Source: CAMEON01 sp963609805 (GTDB lineage: Bacteria > Bacillota > Clostridia > Oscillospirales > CAG-272). From it: 20,194 bases of DNA. Below, piece after piece: positions 1 to 6,709 of the stretch (positions are counted from its first letter, which is position 1; every line of letters begins with the position of its first letter). The stretch covers positions 1 to 20,194 of the forward strand of contig CAVDLN010000023.1 of NCBI GenBank assembly GCA_963609805.1. The letters run 5' to 3'. Made by a program: the position numbers and the translations under genes. Below the pieces are notes generated by a model that was given only the letters and a program-made list of their open reading frames with translations, was not told the DNA's origin and did not search any database.

Positions 1-54
1 ACACTGGCCGGGGAAATGAGGACCAAATAAGGCTCTTCCTCACACAAGAAAGTG

Positions 55-110
55 TAGGCATCACCGCGCAATTGCACCATCGGAATTACGCGGCGGTGCC
101 TATAGAAAAA
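55..110. repeat. Hairpin element A, related to the proS leader element
   Basis: An imperfect inverted repeat pairs bases 55-68 with 89-102 (TAGGCA with TGCCTA outside, CCGCG with CGCGG inside), and AATT at 70-73 pairs with AATT at 84-87, leaving a ten-base loop. Bases 74-87 (GCACCATCGGAATT) recur exactly at 11085-11098 in the proS leader, and the 3' flank is similar there too (GCGG, GCC and an AAAAAT tail). Seen directly; the function is unknown. It lies just left of the bidirectional terminator, so it could belong to the 3' end of a plus-strand transcript entering from outside the window. Confidence 0.5.
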
Positions 111-112
111 TG

Positions 113-154
113 CCGGGGAGACGGACCGATTGTCCGTTCCCCGGTACTTTTTTT
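113..154. terminator. Bidirectional intrinsic terminator
   Basis: Bases 113-126 pair with 132-144: CCGGGG with CCCCGG, an A-T pair, one bulged G at 120, then ACGGAC with GTCCGT around the loop CGATT. On the plus strand the stem is followed by seven T (148-154); on the minus strand it is followed by CA and five T (complement of A 106-110). It therefore terminates the rbfA transcript on the minus strand, and also an unknown plus-strand transcript arriving from the left of the window. Confidence 0.85.
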
Positions 155-189
155 GTTTACTGTTTACTGCTTACTGCCTGCTGCTTACT
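155..189. repeat. Five-unit 7-bp tandem repeat after rbfA
   Basis: Five consecutive seven-base units are visible on the plus strand: GTTTACT, GTTTACT, GCTTACT, GCCTGCT, GCTTACT. The rbfA stop codon (185-187 on the minus strand) lies in the last unit. Read on the minus strand, four of the five units contain TAA, and the 7-base period shifts it through the reading frames. This may be a slippage-generated microsatellite; no function is claimed. Confidence 0.7.
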
Positions 190-571
190 TTTCGCTCTCT
201 TCGCTTTTTTTGTCCGGATCATCGGGATCGGTCTTGTAGGTAAAACCGCTGATGACCTTTTCGATATGTGCGCCGTAGGCAATGGATTTGTCCTCGCAGA
301 AGGTAAGCTCCGGCGTGACACGCAGGTTCATTGTTTTTGCAAGCTGTCCCCGGATATATCCCGAGGCGGCGGCAAGCCCCCGCCCTACCTCCTTCGGATC
401 ACCCTGCAGATAGGAATAATAGATTTTGGCATACTTGAGATCGGGGGTAACCTCCGCGCCGGTAATACTGACAAAGGCCTGACTCAAGCGCGGATCCTTG
501 ACCGTACGCAGTATTTCCGCCGCAACCCGGTACATTTCCTCGTTGATGCGGTCGTGTCTGTATTTTGCCAT
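185..571 (-). CDS. rbfA: Ribosome-binding factor A
   Basis: This 128-residue protein matches RbfA, a small KH-fold factor that binds the 30S subunit and helps mature the 5' end of 16S rRNA. The N-terminus (MAKYRHDRINEEMYR), the central RLSQAFVSITGAEVTPDLKYAKIYYS region and the LRVTPELTF stretch are characteristic of the family, and the length is usual. A GGGAG ribosome-binding site stands a short distance before the ATG. It is preceded by the PGK-TIM gene and its terminator, and followed by the bidirectional terminator at 113-154. The usual Firmicutes neighbours (nusA, infB, truB, ribF) are absent, so rbfA is detached from its common operon here. I see no convincing promoter between 572 and 618, so some readthrough from the upstream gene is possible. 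The C-terminus is acidic and lysine-rich (DPDDPDKKSEESEK). Confidence 0.95.
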   Translation of the reverse strand: MAKYRHDRINEEMYRVAAEILRTVKDPRLSQAFVSITGAEVTPDLKYAKIYYSYLQGDPKEVGRGLAAASGYIRGQLAKTMNLRVTPELTFCEDKSIAYGAHIEKVISGFTYKTDPDDPDKKSEESEK

Positions 572-612
572 GGTAGTTCTCTCCCTTCGAATAGGGTACG
601 GAATAACGGTTC

Positions 613-651
613 GGAAAAGCGGGGGAGAGCCCGCAAGGAGCCTTCCCCCGC
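613..651 (-). terminator. Intrinsic terminator of the PGK-TIM gene
   Basis: On the minus strand GCGGGGGA (644-651) pairs with TCCCCCGC (619-626) and is followed by TTTTCC. The hairpin lies just beyond the stop codon of the fused pgk-tpi gene and before the rbfA ribosome-binding site. The T tract is short, so termination may be incomplete. Confidence 0.7.
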
Positions 652-673
652 CGTCCGCAGTCTGTCGTTTGTA

Positions 674-2752
674 TTACTGCGCTGCGTCTACGATTGCGGT
701 GAATTTAGCGGGAACCAGCGATGCGCCTCCGATAAGTCCGCCGTCCACATTGGGCTTGGAGAGCAGGTCGGCTGCGTTCTTCTCATTCATGGACCCGCCG
801 TACTGAATGGTGGTTGCCTCGGCTACCTCGCCGCCGTACAGCTCAGCCAGAGCGGCGCGAATCTGTCCGCAGGTCTCGTCAGCCTGCTCGGGTGTAGCAG
901 TCAGTCCGGTTCCGATTGCCCATACAGGCTCGTATGCGATGATGACGCGCTTCATATCCTCTGCGCTCACGCCTGCCAGATCCAGCTTGGTCTGCATGGA
1001 GACAACCTCACGGGTAATGCCCGCAAGGCGCTGCTCCTTGACCTCACCCAGGCACAGGATGACAGTCATGCCGGCAGCCAGTGCCGCACGGGTGCGCTGG
1101 TTCACGGTCTCGTCGGTCTCACCGAAATACTGACGGCGCTCGGAGTGGCCGATGATGACATACTGCACGCCGCACTCGGTCAGCATCTTGGCGGAAACCT
1201 CGCCGGTGTAGGCACCGTGATCCGCGAAATGGACATTCTCGGCGCCGATATGAATATTGGAGCCGGCAGCTGCAGCCTGCGCTGCGGCAATGGTGACATA
1301 GGGTGCGCAGAAGACGATGTCGCAGGCGTTCTTTCCGGCGACCATCGGCTTGATTTCGTTGATGAAGGCGGTTGCCTCGGCGGGAGTAAAGTTCATTTTC
1401 CAGTTGCCGGCAATCACGGTCTTTCTCTTGGCGCCCTCTGCCTTGTCCATCAGGCATGCAATGCCGGGCAGCTCCTTGCCCTCCAGAAATTCAAGGGAAG
1501 CGCCGCCGCCGGTGGAAATGTGCGTGATGCGGTCTGCAAAGCCGAGCTGCTCGCAGGCAGCCGCAGAGTCACCGCCGCCGACGATGGAAATCGCGTCGGA
1601 ATCGGCGAGAGCCTGTGCAACGGCAATGGTGCCCTTTGCCAGCGTCGGGTTCTCAAACACACCCATGGGGCCGTTCCAGACAACGGTCTTGGCGGACTTG
1701 GCAGCATTGGCATACAGTTCCATCGTCTTGGGGCCGATGTCCAGTCCCTCCATGTCGTCGGGGATCTTGTCGGAATCGACAACCTTCACATCAATGGGTC
1801 CGTCAATGGGATCGGGGAAGTGATCCGCCACGGTGGTATCGACGGGCAGCAGCAGCTTGACGCCGTTCTTCTCGGCGGTCTCCATCATCTCGCGGCAGTA
1901 GTCAATCTTCTCGCTGTCCAGCAGGGACTTGCCGACGGTGTAGCCCTTGGCGGCCAGGAAGGTGTAGGCCATGCCGCCGCCGATGATCAGGGTATCCACC
2001 TTGGTCAGCAGGTTTGCGATAACATTGAGCTTATCCGAGACCTTGGCGCCGCCCAGAATAGCGACAAAGGGACGCTCCGGGTCTGCAAGTGCCTTGCCCA
2101 TGACGGAAATTTCCTTCTGAATCAGGTAGCCGCAGACGGCGGGCAGACCGGCATACTGAACAACGCCTGCCGTGGAGGCATGGGCGCGGTGTGCGGTGCC
2201 GAACGCGTCGTTCACAAAAATCTCGGCAAACGAAGCCAGCTTCTTGGAGAATTCGGGATCGTTCTTCTCCTCGGCCGCGGTAAAGCGGGTGTTCTCAAGC
2301 AGAACGATATCGCCGGGCTTCATGGCAGCAACCTTTGCCTGTGCATCCTCTCCGACGGTATCGGCAGCGAATACAACGCCTCCGCCGAGCAGCTCGTTGA
2401 GCTTATCGGCAACAATGGAGAGCGACAGCTTCTTTCTGTCCTTGGCTGCCTTCTCAAGTGCGGCTGCACGGGCTGCCTCCTGCTCCTCTGCGGGCAGTGC
2501 GTCGATCTTGGCGATCTCCTTCTTGTTCAGCTTGAGCTTCTCATCCAGCACATTGTGGGGCTTCCCCATATGGGAGCAAAGAATGACCATCGCGCCGTGC
2601 TCCTTGAGATACTTCACGGTAGGCAGGGCCTCCACGATACGCTTGTCGGACGTGATAACTCCGTCCTTCACGGGCACGTTGAAGTCGCAGCGAACCAGTA
2701 CCTTTTTACCGGATACGTCGATGTCCTCAATGGTTTTCTTGTTGTAAGTCAT
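674..2752 (-). CDS. Bifunctional phosphoglycerate kinase-triosephosphate isomerase fusion
   Basis: One uninterrupted frame of 692 codons encodes two glycolytic enzymes. Residues 1 to about 435 are phosphoglycerate kinase (1,3-bisphosphoglycerate + ADP to 3-phosphoglycerate + ATP): the RCDFNVP substrate motif at 21-27, SHMGKP near 60, ILGGAKVSDK near 232 and the GGGDSAAA nucleotide loop near 392. Residues from about 443 to 692 are triosephosphate isomerase: NWKM with Lys452, GHSERR with His536, YEPVWAIGTG with Glu608, and the GGSM and GGLIGGASL phosphate loops. There is no stop or frameshift at the junction, only a short linker; Met435 could act as an internal start for a separate isomerase, but I see no clear ribosome-binding site. 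The kinase half carries an insertion of roughly 40 charged residues (about 66-108) between SHMGKP and the next conserved helix. Such a fusion is known from Thermotoga maritima. It has its own promoter and terminator and is probably monocistronic. Confidence 0.96.
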   Translation of the reverse strand: MTYNKKTIEDIDVSGKKVLVRCDFNVPVKDGVITSDKRIVEALPTVKYLKEHGAMVILCSHMGKPHNVLDEKLKLNKKEIAKIDALPAEEQEAARAAALEKAAKDRKKLSLSIVADKLNELLGGGVVFAADTVGEDAQAKVAAMKPGDIVLLENTRFTAAEEKNDPEFSKKLASFAEIFVNDAFGTAHRAHASTAGVVQYAGLPAVCGYLIQKEISVMGKALADPERPFVAILGGAKVSDKLNVIANLLTKVDTLIIGGGMAYTFLAAKGYTVGKSLLDSEKIDYCREMMETAEKNGVKLLLPVDTTVADHFPDPIDGPIDVKVVDSDKIPDDMEGLDIGPKTMELYANAAKSAKTVVWNGPMGVFENPTLAKGTIAVAQALADSDAISIVGGGDSAAACEQLGFADRITHISTGGGASLEFLEGKELPGIACLMDKAEGAKRKTVIAGNWKMNFTPAEATAFINEIKPMVAGKNACDIVFCAPYVTIAAAQAAAAGSNIHIGAENVHFADHGAYTGEVSAKMLTECGVQYVIIGHSERRQYFGETDETVNQRTRAALAAGMTVILCLGEVKEQRLAGITREVVSMQTKLDLAGVSAEDMKRVIIAYEPVWAIGTGLTATPEQADETCGQIRAALAELYGGEVAEATTIQYGGSMNEKNAADLLSKPNVDGGLIGGASLVPAKFTAIVDAAQ

Positions 2753-2818
2753 ACAGTTTTCCGCCTTTCTTTACTGTAGGGAATCCGCCTGTCGGCTGTC
2801 CCCACTATCACATTTTAC

Positions 2819-2847
2819 ATTATACCACGGATGCGGATTTTTTTCAA
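2819..2847 (-). promoter_or_regulatory. Sigma-A promoter for the PGK-TIM gene
   Basis: On the minus strand, TTGAAA (2842-2847) and TATAAT (2819-2824) are separated by exactly 17 bases. The predicted start near 2812 gives a leader of about 60 nt before the ATG at 2752, where AAAGGCGG serves as the ribosome-binding site. Confidence 0.85.
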
Positions 2848-2920
2848 GGGAAAATTTGTAAATATCTTTCCGATCGGGCGGATTTTTATATAGAAACCTT
2901 AACTATTTCCGTGCGTCCGC

Positions 2921-2949
2921 TTGACTTTCGCCCCCATGTGTGATATACT
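2921..2949 (+). promoter_or_regulatory. Sigma-A promoter of the repressor gene and probable ftsK operon
   Basis: TTGACT (2921-2926) and TATACT (2944-2949) are separated by 17 bases. The expected start near 2956 lies immediately before the GGAA/TTCC operator array. It is back-to-back with the PGK-TIM promoter, about 75 bases away. No other promoter was seen before 11018, so this may drive a transcript of about 8 kb. Confidence 0.82.
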
Positions 2950-2958
2950 TTTTTCGAT

Positions 2959-2986
2959 GGAATTTCCGTTGGAATTTCCGACGGAA
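2959..2986 (+). promoter_or_regulatory. Probable autoregulatory operator array (GGAA/TTCC, 12-bp period)
   Basis: GGAATTTCC occurs at 2959-2967 and again at 2971-2979, followed by a further GGAA at 2983-2986. GGAA thus appears three times at an exact 12-base period with TTCC between, giving alternating inverted half-sites. Each nine-mer is an odd palindrome (GGAA-T-TTCC). The position, just downstream of the promoter and before the repressor start at 3021, is typical of an operator bound by the encoded HTH protein. Binding is inferred. Confidence 0.65.
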
Positions 2987-3020
2987 CGCAGAATGCGGTA
3001 CAGACCGCACGGGAGGAATT

Positions 3021-3677
3021 ATGCGTAACTTTCAAGAGCGGCTGACGGCGGCCATGCGGGAGCGGGGCATCCGCGCGTCGCAGCTGGCATCCGGGGCGGG
3101 ACTGTCTCCGGCGCGCATCAGCCAATACCTGCACGGGGTATACCGTCCGAAGAGCGACGCCATTCTGCGTCTTTCCGAGGTACTGGGCGTGTCCCCCATG
3201 TGGCTGATGGGCGAGGATTGCCCCATGGAGGCAGCTCCCGCGCAGAGCAAGGCAGCCGCAGCCGACCTTCCCGGCAATCTGCTCCCCCTGCAGCTGAAGG
3301 CCTATCCGCTCCTCGGGGATATCGCATGCGGCAAGCCCATCGTGGCGCAGGAAAGCGGTAGCAACTACATCAACGCAGCCGAAACGGACGCGGATTTCTG
3401 CCTGATTGCCAAGGGCGACAGCATGGTTGATGCGCGCATCTACGACGGCGACGAGGTGTTCATTCAGCAGGCGGACATGGTGGACAACGGTGAAATTGCC
3501 GCCGTCATACTGGACGACGAGGCGACGCTCAAGCGGGTGTATTACTATCCGGAGGAGCAGAAGCTGGTGCTGTCGCCGGAAAATCCGGCATACAAGCCCA
3601 TGGTTTTTACCGGGGAGGAACTGAATCACGTCCGCATTCTGGGACGCGCCGTGGCGGTTCAGGGCAAGCTGCGGTAA
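3021..3677 (+). CDS. LexA/CI-like autoproteolytic XRE-family repressor (S24 peptidase)
   Basis: The 218-residue protein has an N-terminal XRE-type helix-turn-helix (about residues 4-60, with QLASGAGLSPARISQYL as the DNA-reading region), a linker, and a C-terminal S24 peptidase fold. The catalytic Ser134 lies in KGDSM and the catalytic Lys171 in ATLKR. The likely self-cleavage site is Cys103-Gly104 (GDIACGKP), the Cys-Gly type known from UmuD rather than the Ala-Gly of LexA. This predicts a repressor inactivated by RecA-stimulated self-cleavage during DNA damage, although the trigger is inferred. The start is the ATG at 3021, seven bases after GGGAGGA; an upstream in-frame ATG (2940) precedes the transcription start. 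The promoter and operator array directly upstream suggest autoregulation. ftsK starts about 43 bases downstream, so the two may be co-transcribed. It could instead be a relic of a prophage repressor, but no other phage genes are near. Confidence 0.88.
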   Translation: MRNFQERLTAAMRERGIRASQLASGAGLSPARISQYLHGVYRPKSDAILRLSEVLGVSPMWLMGEDCPMEAAPAQSKAAAADLPGNLLPLQLKAYPLLGDIACGKPIVAQESGSNYINAAETDADFCLIAKGDSMVDARIYDGDEVFIQQADMVDNGEIAAVILDDEATLKRVYYYPEEQKLVLSPENPAYKPMVFTGEELNHVRILGRAVAVQGKLR

Positions 3678-3719
3678 CATGCGTCGGGACGCGGCAAATC
3701 ATGGTACGGAAAGGCAGAG

Positions 3720-6698
3720 GTGGCAGCCGTGGGAGCAGAGAAAGAGAGAGAAAAAAACAGAGATGAAAAAAAGCGGAAACCGTCCGGGCAGATGCGGGAC
3801 GGGGAGCGTTCCCCGGACAGCAGGAACCGCCGGAGCGCTGACCGGGACCGTCCGAACGGATCCGGGACGGGGCGAGGTTCCCCGCGGCGCAATCCCCCTC
3901 CCGATGGGCAGGATGACGGGCAGGTAGAACAGATTGCCATGGACAGGCTGATGCCCCTGTCCGGGCGGCAGCGGTTTTCCGAGCAGTATATGCCCTACCT
4001 GTGGGCGGCTCTGGCGCTGTTTCTGACCGTCTGTTTTATTCTGGATGTGGCGGGCAAAGCGGACACCCCGCAGGAACACCTGATGGGGTATGTGGGGTAC
4101 TGGATCTGCCGCGTGCTGTTCGGGCTGTTCGGATGGGGAGCCTTCCTGCTGCCCGCCGTCAATGTCATGATGACGGTTTCGTGGCGCCGCTACTGCCGCG
4201 AGCGCATGGTGTCCTTTCAGATTTCCATGTCCGTGCTGTTCATGCTGCTGCTGGCGGCCTTCATCCATGTCTGCGTCTGCAGCACGGACACGGCATACCT
4301 GACCGCCGACCCGGCCGTGCTGTTCCGCACCGGTGCCGCGTTGAAATCGGGCGGCGTGCTCGGCGGATGGCTGGGCTGGCTGATGTATATGGGCCTGCGC
4401 CTGCCGGGATCCATTGTGCTGATGGTGATTGCCATGCCCCTTGTGTGCATGTTTCTTCTCGGCATTACGCCGAAGGACGCAGCCATGAAGCTGCGGACAC
4501 TGATCCGACGGGCCGCGCGGGCGCGGCGTGACCATGCCGATGCGGAACGCAGGCGGAGGCAGGCGGAGTTTGAACAGCATGAGCAGACGGCGCAGCAGCC
4601 CGCTGCCGGGCAGAGGGAGAACGGAAAAAGGCGGCGTTGCGGGGATCGGGGCAGTACGGAGGAGGCGGCGGATGCAGCCGATACGGAACCGTTCCGCGGG
4701 CAGGACAGCCTATCCGGCAATGCGGTGCAAACCGCGGCATCCGCCGAAAAAGCCGCATCGCCCGCAGAGGACGATGCGGCATCTGCCGACACCGACACGC
4801 GGGAAGCCGCGGAACGGCGCGCCGTATGGGTGGATCCCGTTACGGGTGAGGTGCTCCGCGAGGGCGGCATGCACCGGGAAGAGGCGGCAGCGGACAGCGG
4901 GTCTGTCGGGCAGGCGGATGCCGCGGAGGCGGAGAGCCCTGCCGGGGAGCGTCCTGTCGCCGATCATACGGAAATTGATATGGCCGCCGAGCCGGAACGC
5001 ACGGACGAGCTGCCGTCGCCGGACGATCCCGCGGCGGACTTCTCCGCCGCGGGTATGCCGGCAGCCGCATCGGGCGGACGCACGGCTGTTCCCGTTACGG
5101 TGCTTCCCCCCGATACATCGGTTATGACCGAGGCGTCCGGTGCCCCCGAAAGTGAGCTGCCGGCGGAATCGGCAGTGCAGACAGACGCCGCACTGCCCGA
5201 CAAATCCTCCTATGTATTTCCCGACGTCAGCCTCCTCACCAGAGGAAACGACAAGTTTGAGGCGGATCCTGTCCAGATTGACAAAAACATACAGATCCTG
5301 CGGAGCACGCTGGAAAGCTTCAAAATCCACATAAAAAGCATATCCTGCTCCTGCGGCCCCACCATCACAAGGTATGAGGTGCGGCCGGAGGCAGGTGTGC
5401 GTATTCGCTCCATATCCGCTCTGGTGGATGATATTGCCCTGAATCTTGCCAAGTCGGGCGTGCGCATTGAGGCGCCGATTCCGGGAAAGTCGGCCGTCGG
5501 CATCGAGGTGCCGAACGACAACCCATCCCTTGTTTACCTGCGGAATCTGCTGGAAACGCCGGAATTCAAAAACGCAAAAAGCCGCATCACCGCCTGCCTC
5601 GGCTGCGAGGTGTCCGGCCGTCCCGTCCTGTTCGACATAAACAAAATGCCTCACCTGCTGGTATCCGGTACCACCGGATCCGGTAAGTCGGTGTGCATCA
5701 ACTGCATCATTCTGAGTATTCTCTACAAGGCTACGCCGGAGGAGGTCAAGCTGATTCTGGTTGACCCCAAGAAGGTGGAATTCAGCGTATACAGAAATAT
5801 TCCGCATCTGTACTGCCCCATCGTTACCGACCCGAAGAAGGCGGCCGGCGCCCTGTACTCGGCCGTTGCGGAAATGGAACGCCGCTTCGAGCTGATTGAG
5901 GAGGTGGGCGTGCGCAATCTGGCCGGTTACAACGAGGTGACGGCGGGAGACAACGAACACCCGCCCATACCGCAGATGATCATCATCATCGACGAGCTGG
6001 CCGACCTTATGATGACCGCCCCCGCGGATGTGGAGGCTGCCATCTGCCGGCTGGCGCAGAAGGGACGCGCCGCCGGAATCCATCTGATTCTGGGTACGCA
6101 GCGTCCTTCCGTGGATGTCATCACCGGTCTTATCAAGGCAAACGTTCCGTCGCGTATTGCGTTCACGGTCATGTCGCAGGTGGACTCGCGCACGATCATT
6201 GATGTGGCGGGCGCGGAAAAGCTGATCGGACGAGGTGATATGCTGTATGCGCCGGTCGGTGCGGCCAAGCCGCTCCGTGTGCAGGGTGCCTTTGTCAGCG
6301 ACCAGGAAGTGGAAAAGGTGGTTGATTTCGTAAAGAGTCACAACGAGGGGCCGACATACGACGAGGACTTCATGCAGACAATCGAAATCGAGGCGGCCCG
6401 GTGCGGAACCGGCAAGAAACACGACAGCGACAGCATATCCCTCGACGATCTGGGCGGGGCCGGCGGCGACGGGGAGGACCCCAAATTCTGGGAGGCGGTC
6501 GAAATCGCCGTCAACGAAAACAAGGTGTCTACCTCCCTGCTGCAGCGCCGTGTGGGACTGGGATACGGGCGTGCCGCCAAAATTATCGACCGTATGCAGG
6601 AAATGGGCTTTGTCGGCCCGTCGGACGGAAACAAACCGCGCAAAATGCTGCTCACGCAGCAGGATCTTGCCGACATAAAGATGAACAAACGAAAGTAA
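3720..6698 (+). CDS. ftsK: DNA translocase FtsK/SpoIIIE
   Basis: This 992-residue protein pumps double-stranded DNA across the closing septum during division or sporulation. A hydrophilic, Arg/Ser-rich N-terminus (residues 1-94) precedes four membrane segments (about 95-111, 125-155, 168-186, 215-250). A long, low-complexity Ala/Glu/Asp-rich linker (about 260-490) follows. The motor has Walker A GTTGSGKS near residue 650 and Walker B IIIIDELAD with Asp758 and Glu759, followed by LILGTQRPSVDVITG. A C-terminal winged-helix gamma domain (about 920-985, with LLQRRVGLGYGRAAKIID) reads orientation sequences. The start is uncertain: GTG at 3720 or GTG at 3729, the latter better placed after AGAGGTGG; ATG at 3939 is a third option and would remove most of the N-terminal extension. 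FtsK and SpoIIIE cannot be separated from sequence alone. The gene ends 11 bases before the next start, and its stop codon overlaps the next ribosome-binding site. Confidence 0.95.
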   Translation: MAAVGAEKEREKNRDEKKRKPSGQMRDGERSPDSRNRRSADRDRPNGSGTGRGSPRRNPPPDGQDDGQVEQIAMDRLMPLSGRQRFSEQYMPYLWAALALFLTVCFILDVAGKADTPQEHLMGYVGYWICRVLFGLFGWGAFLLPAVNVMMTVSWRRYCRERMVSFQISMSVLFMLLLAAFIHVCVCSTDTAYLTADPAVLFRTGAALKSGGVLGGWLGWLMYMGLRLPGSIVLMVIAMPLVCMFLLGITPKDAAMKLRTLIRRAARARRDHADAERRRRQAEFEQHEQTAQQPAAGQRENGKRRRCGDRGSTEEAADAADTEPFRGQDSLSGNAVQTAASAEKAASPAEDDAASADTDTREAAERRAVWVDPVTGEVLREGGMHREEAAADSGSVGQADAAEAESPAGERPVADHTEIDMAAEPERTDELPSPDDPAADFSAAGMPAAASGGRTAVPVTVLPPDTSVMTEASGAPESELPAESAVQTDAALPDKSSYVFPDVSLLTRGNDKFEADPVQIDKNIQILRSTLESFKIHIKSISCSCGPTITRYEVRPEAGVRIRSISALVDDIALNLAKSGVRIEAPIPGKSAVGIEVPNDNPSLVYLRNLLETPEFKNAKSRITACLGCEVSGRPVLFDINKMPHLLVSGTTGSGKSVCINCIILSILYKATPEEVKLILVDPKKVEFSVYRNIPHLYCPIVTDPKKAAGALYSAVAEMERRFELIEEVGVRNLAGYNEVTAGDNEHPPIPQMIIIIDELADLMMTAPADVEAAICRLAQKGRAAGIHLILGTQRPSVDVITGLIKANVPSRIAFTVMSQVDSRTIIDVAGAEKLIGRGDMLYAPVGAAKPLRVQGAFVSDQEVEKVVDFVKSHNEGPTYDEDFMQTIEIEAARCGTGKKHDSDSISLDDLGGAGGDGEDPKFWEAVEIAVNENKVSTSLLQRRVGLGYGRAAKIIDRMQEMGFVGPSDGNKPRKMLLTQQDLADIKMNKRK

Positions 6699-6709
6699 GG
6701 AGAACCGGT

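Noticed and set aside
110..2779. An 889-codon open frame on the plus strand opposite PGK-TIM and rbfA
   Set aside because: It is antisense to two recognisable genes, begins in the terminator, and has a composition typical of the complement of GC-rich coding sequence (Gly/Leu/His-rich, no family resemblance).
2900..3020. Classical Bacillus-type LexA box upstream of the repressor
   Set aside because: No CGAAC-N4-GTTCG sequence is present; only the GGAA/TTCC array is found.
4710..6422. A 570-codon minus-strand frame opposite ftsK
   Set aside because: It is antisense to the conserved FtsK motor domain; Arg/His/Gly-rich low-quality protein with no motifs or ribosome-binding site.
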